Positions 1 through 6,393 of a DNA stretch of 11,266 nucleotides are shown here, piece by piece. Made by a program: the position numbers and the translations under genes. The notes under the pieces were generated by a model. It did no database searches, was not told the origin of the DNA, and saw nothing but the letters and a program-made list of their open reading frames with translations. Positions within the stretch are counted from its first letter, which is position 1. Each line of letters opens with the position of its first letter. Location: positions 1-11,266 of the forward strand of contig MNZP01000008.1 in the NCBI GenBank assembly GCA_001873675.1. The letters are read 5' to 3'. Source of the DNA: Syntrophaceae bacterium CG2_30_49_12. GTDB lineage: Bacteria > Desulfobacterota > Syntrophia > Syntrophales > CG2-30-49-12.

Positions 1-60
1 TCGAGCTGAAATCTCTAAGTTCAGGTGTTCATTGACCGCGGAGAGGATTTTCTTGTACAT
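1..60 (-). CDS. Universal stress protein (UspA-like), N-terminal fragment
   Basis: This gene runs off the left edge of the window, so only its first 20 codons are seen. The translation opens MYKKILSAVNEHLNLEISAR, which resembles the first beta strand and following helix of UspA-fold proteins (hydrophobic strand, then the nucleotide-loop region). These are small cytoplasmic proteins, often ATP-binding, linked to stress survival. An in-frame upstream ATG at 105 would add 15 residues (MVEFTKKCRFIRDTK). I prefer the ATG at 60 because family members usually begin directly with the M-x-K-K-I-L strand; neither start has a strong Shine-Dalgarno. The gene is divergent from the flavoprotein gene to its right. 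The identification rests on 20 to 35 residues only. Confidence 0.6.
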   Translation of the reverse strand, partial: MYKKILSAVNEHLNLEISAR

Positions 61-137
61 CTTCGTGTCTCTTATAAATCTGCATTTTTTTGTAAACTCT
101 ACCATTTTTGCGTTTTACCTGCAATTCATTACTTGGA

Positions 138-166
138 TTGACAAAACTTAAGGAGTGAAGTAAGGT
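138..166 (+). promoter_or_regulatory. Possible promoter of the nitronate monooxygenase gene
   Basis: A perfect TTGACA hexamer lies at 138-143. Seventeen bases later is TAAGGT (161-166), a poor -10 match with 3 of 6 consensus bases. If used, transcription would start near 173, upstream of the ATG at 204 but downstream of the alternative GTG at 165. That would agree with the ATG start. The weak -10 keeps this tentative. Confidence 0.25.
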
Positions 167-203
167 GCGCTTTACGACAAAAGAAAATAACAAGGAGACT
201 CGG

Positions 204-1208
204 ATGAAGAAAACAAGGCTTTGTCAGTTATTAGGTATCGAGTATCCCATAATTCAGGCGCCGATGGCCTGGATTACCTGCGCGGAACTGGCGGCAGCGG
301 TTTCCAATGCCGGCGGGCTGGGCACGATTGGTCCTGAGGCAGGGGTGAAGACTCAGGAAGAATCCAAGGATATGAAGATCGTCGAGGGGGGCTTGAGGGA
401 AGAGATCCGCAAGGTAAAGACCCTTACCAATAGGCCCTTTGCCGTCAACTTTCCCATCGGCTGGGGAAAGCAGCAGATATTTAATGAACAACGTGTTGCC
501 GCCGCCATTGATGAGGGAATACCGGTAGCTATTGTTTCTATGGGTTCACCCGAGATGTTCACCAGGAGATTTCATGATGCGGGAATTAAGGTCCTTCATA
601 TTGTGATTTCCGTCAAACAGGCGCGAAAGGCAGAGGAGGCCGGGGTGGATGCGGTGGTTTGCATCGGGTACGAAGCAGGAGGTCATATCGGTGCCGACGA
701 GGCGCCGACCTTTGTGCTGGTCCCCCAGGTGGCCGATGCGGTGAAAATACCCGTGATTGCCGCCGGGGGAATCGCCGATGCCCGTGGATTTGTTGCCGCT
801 TTGGCATTGGGAGCAGAAGGGGTTTATTTGGGGACGCGCTTCATGGCAACTTGTGAATGTAATGCCCATCCCAACATGAAACAGGCTGTCCTTGAGGCAG
901 ACGATACGGCTACCGTTGCCTTCGGTCGGCGGACGGGCATCTCGAGATGCCTCAAGAACGACTATACCGCTTGCCATATGAAGATGGAGGCAAGCGGCGC
1001 CTCCTTTGACGAGATACGGGAGTATGAACGTTCCGGCAACGATTTGGGAGGATGGCGTCGGGTGCCGGCAGCAATCGTTGCCGGTAATATCATCCACGGT
1101 TCAGCGGCTTGTGGCGCCATTGCCGGTATGATAAACGAAATTATCCCCGCTCGGGAAGTAATTCGCCGTATGGTAGAGGATTATAAGGCGGTTGTAGATA
1201 AGCTATGA
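204..1208 (+). CDS. Nitronate monooxygenase / FabK-family FMN flavoprotein
   Basis: This is a 334-residue TIM-barrel flavoprotein of the 2-nitropropane dioxygenase (nitronate monooxygenase) family, close to the full family length. Known members oxidise alkyl nitronates using FMN and oxygen; the related FabK enzymes reduce enoyl-ACP. Visible motifs are IIQAPMAW (16-23), GGLGTIG (37-43), GYEAGGHIG (155-163) with the conserved family histidine at 161, and the phosphate-binding AAGGIADARG (186-195) followed by GAEGVYLGTRFMAT. I chose the ATG at 204 because AAGGAG (192-197) sits 6 bases upstream and the protein then opens on the conserved barrel strand. A GTG at 165, with AGGAG at 151-155, would add 13 charged residues. 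It converges on the NRDE gene with a 9-base gap. The real substrate is unknown, and in an anaerobe an oxygen-using role is doubtful. Confidence 0.87.
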   Translation: MKKTRLCQLLGIEYPIIQAPMAWITCAELAAAVSNAGGLGTIGPEAGVKTQEESKDMKIVEGGLREEIRKVKTLTNRPFAVNFPIGWGKQQIFNEQRVAAAIDEGIPVAIVSMGSPEMFTRRFHDAGIKVLHIVISVKQARKAEEAGVDAVVCIGYEAGGHIGADEAPTFVLVPQVADAVKIPVIAAGGIADARGFVAALALGAEGVYLGTRFMATCECNAHPNMKQAVLEADDTATVAFGRRTGISRCLKNDYTACHMKMEASGASFDEIREYERSGNDLGGWRRVPAAIVAGNIIHGSAACGAIAGMINEIIPAREVIRRMVEDYKAVVDKL

Positions 1209-1217
1209 GATGACAGA

Positions 1218-1988
1218 TTAAGGGGAGTTAATTCTGAATTTAAACTTTGCCGTCATAAAGGGATAGGGATGAGCATTACAAATCCTCTCGACAAAGGTGA
1301 CATGGCCCTTTCTGTCAATCATCAGAACCGTGGAGGAACGGGTGCCATATGTGGGACTGGAGATGAATATGGGAGAAAGGATACGTTCCCATTCCCGTCC
1401 AACCCCTGTATCGGGAAGGCTCTCATCATCAGGCATCGAACGATCGGTGAGGATATTAAATATCTCTTCCGGCAAAGGTTCCTGGTCCCTGAAAAGGAGT
1501 AATCCCAGGGCTTCCTTGCCCCTTTCAACTTTCGACCAGGGTGTATCAAGGGTGTGGTTAGACAGACCATACAGGCCCGGCGACAATGCGAACAAGCCAT
1601 CTCTATTCGAGAAGTAGTAGAGGCGGGAAATATCTCCTAAGATCAGGCTGAAACTATTGTACTGATCTGCGCGTAAAGCTAAATTTTGAAGATACGTCAA
1701 CGGTTCTTCATGACCGCGGAGAAAATCGCTGACCAGCCATCCACGGGAAGGGGCGCCCTCTTTTACGGAAGCGGGATCACGATAGTTGGTCAGCGCGGCT
1801 ATCCGTCCCTTTTTTGTGATACCGAGCCATGTCCCCCATTCCTTCAAATCCCTGCCGGCAAGTATGTTTGGCGCATCATCCCAGAAAGCCGCCGGCGCTG
1901 AAGGTCTGTCATAGTCCTCATCCCTGTTGGCCGCAAGAACAAGGGAATACTGAGGATGCATCATAAATGAAAAAAGAAGCAGGCACAT
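1218..1988 (-). CDS. NRDE/TANGO2-family protein
   Basis: This 256-residue protein belongs to the NRDE family (PF05742), the bacterial relatives of eukaryotic TANGO2. The family's biochemical role is not settled; relations to N-terminal nucleophile hydrolases and, for TANGO2, to heme or lipid handling have been proposed. The sequence shows Cys2 right after the initiator Met, the name-giving NRDE motif at 21-24 (LVLAANRDE), a GRDLKEWGTWLGIT block near residues 45-58, then TNYRD and SRGWLVSDFL. No signal peptide or membrane span is evident. It is the last gene of the minus-strand run behind lon and the CQLG-repeat protein, 13 bases from the latter. Its start has little Shine-Dalgarno and a terminator-like hairpin lies just upstream, so its expression may be partly uncoupled from lon. 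Confidence 0.88.
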   Translation of the reverse strand: MCLLLFSFMMHPQYSLVLAANRDEDYDRPSAPAAFWDDAPNILAGRDLKEWGTWLGITKKGRIAALTNYRDPASVKEGAPSRGWLVSDFLRGHEEPLTYLQNLALRADQYNSFSLILGDISRLYYFSNRDGLFALSPGLYGLSNHTLDTPWSKVERGKEALGLLLFRDQEPLPEEIFNILTDRSMPDDESLPDTGVGREWERILSPIFISSPTYGTRSSTVLMIDRKGHVTFVERICNAHPYPFMTAKFKFRINSP

Positions 1989-2000
1989 TTGTTTTTCTGA

Positions 2001-2028
2001 ATTAAAAAGCCCCCAACTGGCAGGGCTT
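2001..2028 (-). terminator. Terminator-like hairpin overlapping a stop codon
   Basis: On the minus strand, AAGCCC and GGGCTT form a perfect 6-bp stem around a 10-base loop, and GGGCTT runs directly into TTT, giving five consecutive T. The hairpin covers the last codons and TAA of the CQLG-repeat gene. It could terminate or attenuate lon-operon transcription before the NRDE gene. The stem is short, so the call is tentative; the same bases also encode the conserved CQLG end of the protein. Confidence 0.4.
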
Positions 2029-2493
2029 GATCTTGATCTTCAAGGCTTCGCAGGCAGACGAAACCTTCATCCTGGGCACACCCAATCGTGTCGCAATCTC
2101 CCAGGAAGCGGCGCAGGAAAGACGATAATCCACCAGGGCGTCACGGATAGCTTTTTCCAGTTCAGGAGTGACGGTTTTAGCTGCAGGGATAATCATCTTA
2201 CGCGGAGCATAGCCGAAGAGACCCAACTGACATTTAGTGATGCGTATCCCCAGAAGATCAAGTGCAACACCTATCTCGCTCATCGCTACATTGAGTTTAC
2301 CGGCAATACTGCCGGCATCGGCACAGGTAATCTTCCCATCAACAGTCTTTCGCCTTACCGCCTTTACTATCTTTTCACTTGAAAATCCCCCCAGCCCCCC
2401 TTTTCCAAAGGGGGGTGAGGGGGGATTTTCATTGACCTGTATGTCAGATTGCCCTTTTATAAAACCCATCTTATTACCGGCTTTATGAACCAT
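2002..2493 (-). CDS. Hypothetical protein with two CQLG repeats
   Basis: I do not recognise a named function. The 163-residue protein holds two tandem, ungapped 51-residue repeats at 43-93 and 113-163 with about 20 identical positions. Each has an early Cys (C57, C127), a helix-turn-helix-like centre (such as IATRLGVPRMKVSSACEAL) and ends in CQLG-x-F, with the second Cys (C88, C158) 31 residues after the first. This suggests duplicated small winged-helix-like units with a paired-cysteine metal or redox site; that is inference. Residues 22-37 (ENPPSPPFGKGGLGGF) come from a palindromic DNA repeat and are probably not ancestral. The gene lies 19 bases behind lon and 13 bases ahead of the NRDE gene on the same strand. 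The start is uncertain: the ATG at 2493 has no clear Shine-Dalgarno and a second in-frame ATG (residue 9) is possible. Confidence 0.6.
   Translation of the reverse strand: MVHKAGNKMGFIKGQSDIQVNENPPSPPFGKGGLGGFSSEKIVKAVRRKTVDGKITCADAGSIAGKLNVAMSEIGVALDLLGIRITKCQLGLFGYAPRKMIIPAAKTVTPELEKAIRDALVDYRLSCAASWEIATRLGVPRMKVSSACEALKIKIKPCQLGAF
2381..2430. repeat. Palindromic G/C-run repeat inside a gene
   Basis: A nearly perfect palindrome reads GAAAAT, six C, AG, six C, TTTT, CC, AAA, six G, TGA, six G, ATTTTC. The arms match at every base except the two- or three-base step between the C (or G) runs. This type of short hairpin element, translating as NPPSPPF-GKGG on one strand, is scattered through many deltaproteobacterial and cyanobacterial genomes. 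Here it sits in frame in the CQLG-repeat gene and adds about 16 residues without a stop. Confidence 0.85.
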
Positions 2494-2512
2494 GGGAACG
2501 CCACATCAGGAG

Positions 2513-4819
2513 CTAATTTTCTTCCAGAGCTATCTTTATGGCCTCTTCCATCTCTTCAATAAATTTAAATTCCACCACATCTCTCACTTCCTTTGGTACC
2601 TCTTCCAAATCTTTCTCGTTCATCTTCGGCAAAATGACAGTCTTGAGACCGGCTTCTTTAGCCGCCAGGACCTTCTCCTTGATGCCGCCAACGGGCAGGA
2701 CCCTCCCCCGCAAGGTGATCTCACCTGTCATGGCTACATTTGCACGTGTCGGTCTCTGTGTCAGGAGAGAAACAAGAGCGATAAACATGGTTATCCCCGC
2801 TGACGGCCCATCCTTGGGAGTTGCCCCGGCAGGGACATGAACATGAATTTCTTTCTTTTCAAAAAAATTGGTCTCCAGATTAAATTTAGCAACGTTGGAC
2901 CTTACATAGCTTAAGGCGGCCTGGGCCGATTCTTTCATCACATCACCCAACTGTCCGGTTAAGACAAGTTTCTCTTTTCCCTCCATCCTGGCAGCCTCTA
3001 CAAAGAGGATTTCCCCACCGTATTGGGTCCAGGCCAGACCGATAGCTACCCCCGGCTTTGAGGTTCTCTCTGCCAGCTCTGAGAGGAATTTTATCGGTCC
3101 TAAAAGTCCGTGGAGACTGGCGGCTTTAATCCTGGCCTTCTCAATCTTTTTGGCGGCAATATCCTTAGCTACCCCACGACAGCAACCGGCGATCTCCCGT
3201 TCTAAATTCCTGACCCCGGCCTCCCTCGTATAATCCCTGATAATCACTTCTACTGCCTCATTCTCAAATTCAAGCTGTTCTTTAGAAAGGCCGTGTCCTT
3301 CGAGTTGTCTGGGAATTAAGAATTGTTTGGCAATCCTGAGTTTTTCTTCCCGGGTATAACCGGGCAGGCGCAAAATCTCCATCCTGTCTTTCAGAGCGGG
3401 TAAAATCGGGTCTTCCAAATTAGCTGTACCGATAAACATTACCCTGGATAGATCGAAGGGAACTTCCAGATAGTGGTCGGAAAAAGAAAAATTCTGCTCC
3501 GGGTCCAGGACTTCCAGGAGCGCGGAAGAAGGGTCGCCTCGCCAATCAGCTCCGATCTTATCCATTTCATCGAGCATAAAAACCGGGTTACTGGAGCCGG
3601 CCTTTTTAATCTGCTGGATGATCCTGCCAGGCAAAGCGCCGACGTATGTGCGGCGATGACCTCTAACTTCTGCTTCATCCCTGACTCCCCCCAGGGAGAT
3701 CCTGACAAACTTTTTGCCCAGGGCTCGCGCAATAGACCGGCCTAAGGAAGTTTTGCCGGTGCCGGGCGGCCCTACAAAGCAAAGGATCTGTCCTTTCACA
3801 TCCGGCTTGAGTTGACGAACGGCCAGATATTCCAGCATTCTCTTTTTTATCTTTTGCAGATCATAATGGTCTTCATCTAAAATCTTTTCAGCCTGATTGA
3901 TATCCAGATTGTCTTCCGTGCTCTTTGACCAGGGGATTTCTATCAGCCAATCTAAGTAGGTTCGGATAGTCCCGTATTCGGCTGAGGCCGGGTGAATATA
4001 ACTCAGCCGGTCTAACTCCTTTTCGGCCGCTTTCAGGGCTTCCTCTGGCATCATGGCCTTTGCTATCTTTTCCTTTAAGTCAGATATCTCTGAAGATACT
4101 TCCGACTCTCCCATTTCTTTCAATTCTTTTTGAGCCGCCTTGATCTGTTCTCGAAGCCAATAAGCCCGCTGGGTTTTAAAAACCTCCTTCCCGGCCTTTT
4201 CCTTAACATCCATCCCTACTTCCGTCTCCTTAAGGAGATGCGAAAGTTTTTTCAATCTTTCTTCAATATGTATTGCCTCTAAAATCTCCTGCTTTTTTTC
4301 CACCTCAAAGGGACCAAAAACGGTTATCCAATCCGCCAACTGACCAGGATGAGAAATCTGACTTATCTGTTCTTTCCCTGCCTTTGCCACTGATGCCGGC
4401 ATTTTGACACGATGAACTATCTCCAATGCCGCCTTCTTTACCTCTTGCATTGTCCTTTTTGCTTCTAAGGTCGCCTCTTCCTCCTTGATTATCTCTACCT
4501 CGGCGACAAAGTAGTAGAGGGACTCAGAGTACTTAATTATTCTAAACCTCTGCATGCCTTCCACCACAATACGCAACCCTTCGTCTTCTTGTACTAAATC
4601 GAGGAGTTTCGCCATGGTACCCACTGAATAGAGGTCCTCCGGCGGTGTCGGTTCATCCTTATCCGGATCTCTTTGAGTAACCACACCAATCCACTCTTTC
4701 TTTTCCCAGGCTTCCTTGACCAAGCTGATGGAACTTCCTCTGCCTATCAGTAAAGGTACCTGTATCCCGGGAAATAAGACCATATTCCTTAACGGCAAAA
4801 TCATCAAATGCTTATCCAT
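2513..4819 (-). CDS. lon: ATP-dependent Lon protease (endopeptidase La)
   Basis: This is a complete 768-residue cytoplasmic Lon, slightly shorter than the usual 780-820. Lon forms a hexamer that unfolds and degrades damaged and regulatory proteins. In order: a LON substrate-binding domain from residue 1 (MILPLRNMVLFPG) to about 200, a charged coiled-coil helical segment (about 205-270), the AAA+ module with Walker A GPPGTGKTS (350-358) and Walker B MLDEMDKIG (415-423), then the protease domain with catalytic Ser673 in KDGPSAG and Lys716 in GGIKEK, so both catalytic residues are present. The ATG at 4819 is preceded by AAAGGATGAGTA, an acceptable Shine-Dalgarno. A strong-looking sigma70-type promoter lies just upstream in the space shared with mobA. 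It heads a minus-strand run with the CQLG-repeat and NRDE genes. Confidence 0.97.
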   Translation of the reverse strand: MDKHLMILPLRNMVLFPGIQVPLLIGRGSSISLVKEAWEKKEWIGVVTQRDPDKDEPTPPEDLYSVGTMAKLLDLVQEDEGLRIVVEGMQRFRIIKYSESLYYFVAEVEIIKEEEATLEAKRTMQEVKKAALEIVHRVKMPASVAKAGKEQISQISHPGQLADWITVFGPFEVEKKQEILEAIHIEERLKKLSHLLKETEVGMDVKEKAGKEVFKTQRAYWLREQIKAAQKELKEMGESEVSSEISDLKEKIAKAMMPEEALKAAEKELDRLSYIHPASAEYGTIRTYLDWLIEIPWSKSTEDNLDINQAEKILDEDHYDLQKIKKRMLEYLAVRQLKPDVKGQILCFVGPPGTGKTSLGRSIARALGKKFVRISLGGVRDEAEVRGHRRTYVGALPGRIIQQIKKAGSSNPVFMLDEMDKIGADWRGDPSSALLEVLDPEQNFSFSDHYLEVPFDLSRVMFIGTANLEDPILPALKDRMEILRLPGYTREEKLRIAKQFLIPRQLEGHGLSKEQLEFENEAVEVIIRDYTREAGVRNLEREIAGCCRGVAKDIAAKKIEKARIKAASLHGLLGPIKFLSELAERTSKPGVAIGLAWTQYGGEILFVEAARMEGKEKLVLTGQLGDVMKESAQAALSYVRSNVAKFNLETNFFEKKEIHVHVPAGATPKDGPSAGITMFIALVSLLTQRPTRANVAMTGEITLRGRVLPVGGIKEKVLAAKEAGLKTVILPKMNEKDLEEVPKEVRDVVEFKFIEEMEEAIKIALEEN

Positions 4820-4848
4820 TACTCATCCTTTTTGCTTGTAGTTTCCCT

Positions 4849-4876
4849 TGCAGATTTATTGATATTGTATTAGAAT
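4849..4876 (+). promoter_or_regulatory. Weak candidate promoter of mobA
   Basis: On the plus strand TTGCAG (4849-4854) is followed after 16 bases by TAGAAT (4871-4876, 5 of 6 consensus bases). It would start transcription near 4883 and overlaps the lon promoter, so the two divergent genes may compete. The -35 matches only 3 of 6 bases. Confidence 0.25.
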
Positions 4877-4892
4877 ACTTTCCATCAGTCAA
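4864..4892 (-). promoter_or_regulatory. Predicted sigma70-type promoter of lon
   Basis: Read on the minus strand, TTGACT (4892-4887, 5 of 6 consensus bases) is followed after exactly 17 bases by TACAAT (4869-4864, 5 of 6). Transcription would start near 4857, leaving a leader of about 38 bases before the lon ATG with its Shine-Dalgarno. I see no CIRCE-type heat-shock operator next to it. Confidence 0.7.
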
Positions 4893-4936
4893 GCAATCAA
4901 GAACCGACTTTGGCCAACATTACAGTAAATGAAAAA

Positions 4937-5524
4937 ATGACGGGAATCATCTTATCCGGTGGGAAAAACACGAGGATGGGAACAGACAAGGCCTTCCTTA
5001 AAATTGGGAATGAACGGCTGATTGATAGGATCGTAAAGATTTTCAGAGAAATTTTCAAGGAAGTCATCCTGGTCACTAATTCTCCCCTTGCCTATCTTGA
5101 TCAGGAGGTTGAGATTGTCACCGATATTTTCAAAGACAAGGGCGCCCTGGGGGGTATCTATACCGGTCTTTTTTACGCTTCTTACGGACACGCCTTTGTA
5201 TCGGCCTGCGATATGCCATTTTTAAACGGACATTTCATTGAATACATGATGGAACACAGCGGATCTTACGACATCGTAGCGCCTGATCCCACCGACGGAC
5301 TCCAGCCCCTGCATGCAATCTATGCGAAAAAGTGTCTTCCCTCCATCAAAAAACTTATCACCGAGGACAAATTGAAGATTACAGGTTTCTACAGGGGATT
5401 AAAAACCTTCATGGTTCCTGAAGATATCATAAAATCCTTCGATCCAGAGGGAAAGATGTTCTTCAATGTTAATTCAAAAGAGGACCTAAAATTGATTTCA
5501 AGGAGTTTCCCTTGCCTCGCATAG
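4937..5524 (+). CDS. mobA: Molybdenum cofactor guanylyltransferase MobA
   Basis: MobA transfers GMP from GTP to molybdopterin to make the dinucleotide (MGD) form of the cofactor used by formate dehydrogenases and other molybdo- or tungsto-enzymes; it is cytoplasmic. The 195-residue product has the nucleotidyltransferase signature at its start (LSGGKNTRMGTDKAFL, with GG, R, G and K in place), then GALGGIYTGL, ACDMPFL with the metal-binding Asp, LQPLHAIY, and the C-terminal FFNVNSKEDL, matching the NxNTPxD block of the family. I chose the ATG at 4937 because the protein then begins on the family's first strand. An in-frame TTG at 4910 would add nine residues; neither start has a good Shine-Dalgarno. 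The 3' end overlaps the DUF3786 gene by 13 bases, implying co-transcription. MobA/CofC-like transferases of other specificity are a less likely alternative. Confidence 0.92.
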   Translation: MTGIILSGGKNTRMGTDKAFLKIGNERLIDRIVKIFREIFKEVILVTNSPLAYLDQEVEIVTDIFKDKGALGGIYTGLFYASYGHAFVSACDMPFLNGHFIEYMMEHSGSYDIVAPDPTDGLQPLHAIYAKKCLPSIKKLITEDKLKITGFYRGLKTFMVPEDIIKSFDPEGKMFFNVNSKEDLKLISRSFPCLA

Positions 5525-6129
5525 ATGATTATCAGGCCGCCCTGAACATTGCCCAAGAGGCGCTGCGGGAAAAGAACCCCGGGAAAATCTGCCGAAACGC
5601 CGATGCCAGATGGAATTCCTCGGAAAAAGGGGGGAAAATGACCCTTCCCTTTCTTAACAGGGAAGTGGAGATAACCTACCCCCGGGGAGAAGTGGTCTAC
5701 GAAGGAGGAGAGGAAAGTCCCTCCCTGCAAGAACAGATTCTCATCCTCCACTATCTTTTACAGGTACGGGATACGTTCCTGATGGGTAAGTTGATCACCT
5801 TTCGGGAAATTCCGTCAGGAGAGTTTTACTATGAGGCGTTCCTGAAACGGGCACAGATACCGTTGCTGAACTCCTTTGGCCAAAAACCGGAGCGACTGCT
5901 GGTGGCGGGACAAAAGTTAGGGGGGAAGAAGGCAAACTTAGGAGATGTATCCATGACATTCCGGCCCTTTCCGAAGATTCCCCTCACCCTTGTCTTATGG
6001 AGGGGGGATGAGGAATTTCCTCCGAATGGAAGCATCTTATTTGATTCTACCATCGGTCTTTTCCTCTCCGGAGAAGATATAGCTTTTCTTTCCGGAACCG
6101 TAGTTTATAAATTGTTAGCCTTAACGTAA
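5512..6129 (+). CDS. DUF3786 domain protein
   Basis: This 205-residue protein matches the uncharacterised DUF3786 family, found mainly in anaerobes. Recognisable blocks are the FLNREVEITYPRGEV strand pair (46-60), LHYLL near 79-83, ITFREIPSGEFYYEAF (about 95-110), and the most typical part, GDVSMTFRPFPKIPL, LVLWRGDEEFPPNGSILFD and EDIAFLSG near the C-terminus. It has no signal peptide or membrane span; function is unknown. The start is TTG at 5512, set by AGGAG (5501-5505) six bases upstream, and overlaps the end of mobA by 13 bases. The coupling hints at a role near molybdenum-cofactor or corrinoid/metal enzymes, which is inference. Its 3' end lies in a 12-bp direct repeat flanking an inserted element. 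Before insertion the frame probably ended LALTNSNDGS rather than LALT. Confidence 0.87.
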   Translation: MPRIDDYQAALNIAQEALREKNPGKICRNADARWNSSEKGGKMTLPFLNREVEITYPRGEVVYEGGEESPSLQEQILILHYLLQVRDTFLMGKLITFREIPSGEFYYEAFLKRAQIPLLNSFGQKPERLLVAGQKLGGKKANLGDVSMTFRPFPKIPLTLVLWRGDEEFPPNGSILFDSTIGLFLSGEDIAFLSGTVVYKLLALT

Positions 6130-6136
6130 CTATTCA

Positions 6137-6163
6137 GCCACTAAGACACCAAGACACTAAGAT
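6137..6163 (+). repeat. Left arm of imperfect inverted repeat
   Basis: The arm is built from three near-identical 8-mers in tandem: CACTAAGA, CACCAAGA, CACTAAGA. It pairs with the right arm at 6315-6342 with four mismatches and one gap over about 28 bases. Repeats of this CACxAAGA kind are widespread between genes in many bacterial genomes. Confidence 0.75.
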
Positions 6164-6285
6164 CATATAATTATTCTTTGAATACCCTTCTTGATGAGGG
6201 ACACATTAAAATTAACAAGAAAACCAAGGCGCTTACCAGTCAATTTCAGATGGCTAAGTATCTGTGCTTCCCACACAGGGTTCAT
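6163..6285 (-). pseudogene. GxxExxY protein, C-terminal remnant
   Basis: Read on the minus strand from the ATG at 6285, 40 codons are open and end at TGA (6163-6165). The peptide contains EAQILSHLKLTGKRLGFLVN followed by FNVSLIKKGIQRI, which matches the C-terminal end of GxxExxY-family proteins (about 120-130 residues), whose ends typically read EAQLLTYLKL-TG-x-x-x-GLLINFNVPL-KDGI-R. The N-terminal two thirds, including the GxxExxY motif, are missing. Two in-frame stops lie within about 35 bases upstream of the open stretch, so this is a truncated relic rather than a small gene. Family function is unknown; some members resemble PD-(D/E)XK nucleases. Confidence 0.75.
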
Positions 6286-6314
6286 CTTCAGACAAAGTGG
6301 AAAAACTCATATCT

Positions 6315-6342
6315 ATCCTTCGTGTCTTAGTGCCTTGGTGGC
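6315..6342 (-). repeat. Right arm of imperfect inverted repeat
   Basis: On the minus strand this reads GCCACCAAGGCACTAAGACA followed by CGAAGGAT, matching the left arm (6137-6163) in orientation and sequence apart from four mismatches and one gap. It lies 10 bases inside the right copy of the 12-bp direct repeat; the left arm lies 11 bases inside the left copy. Confidence 0.75.
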
Positions 6343-6393
6343 TACCTGAACAGTTAGCCTTAACAAACTCTAACGACGGTTCGTGAGATGGGG

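Larger units (their letters stand above)
6114..6364. mobile_element. Small decayed insertion with 12-bp direct repeats
   Basis: The 12-mer GTTAGCCTTAAC occurs at 6114-6125 and again, exactly, at 6353-6364, with differing bases on both sides of each copy, as expected of a target-site duplication. Between the copies are 227 bp. Close to each end is an arm of an imperfect inverted repeat: GCCACTAAGACACCAAGACA at 6137 onward and, on the other strand, GCCACCAAGGCACTAAGACA from 6342 leftward. A GxxExxY C-terminal remnant lies between them. No transposase is present, so this would be a non-autonomous or internally deleted unit. The repeat pair is seen directly; mobility is inference. Confidence 0.6.

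Noticed and set aside
546..1097. 183-codon open frame on the minus strand inside the flavoprotein gene
   Set aside because: It is antisense to a well-conserved TIM-barrel gene, shows no family motifs and has no ribosome-binding site; it is a shadow frame.
2237..2488. 83-codon plus-strand frame containing ENPPSPPFPKGGEGGF
   Set aside because: It only reads the palindromic repeat and the complement of the CQLG-repeat gene; nothing else supports it.
6163..6285. Intact small 40-residue protein
   Set aside because: It matches only the C-terminus of a longer family, lacks a ribosome-binding site, and in-frame stops lie just upstream.
6137..6342. CRISPR-like array from CACTAAGA repeats
   Set aside because: The 8-mers are contiguous with no spacers, and the two blocks are inverted relative to each other.
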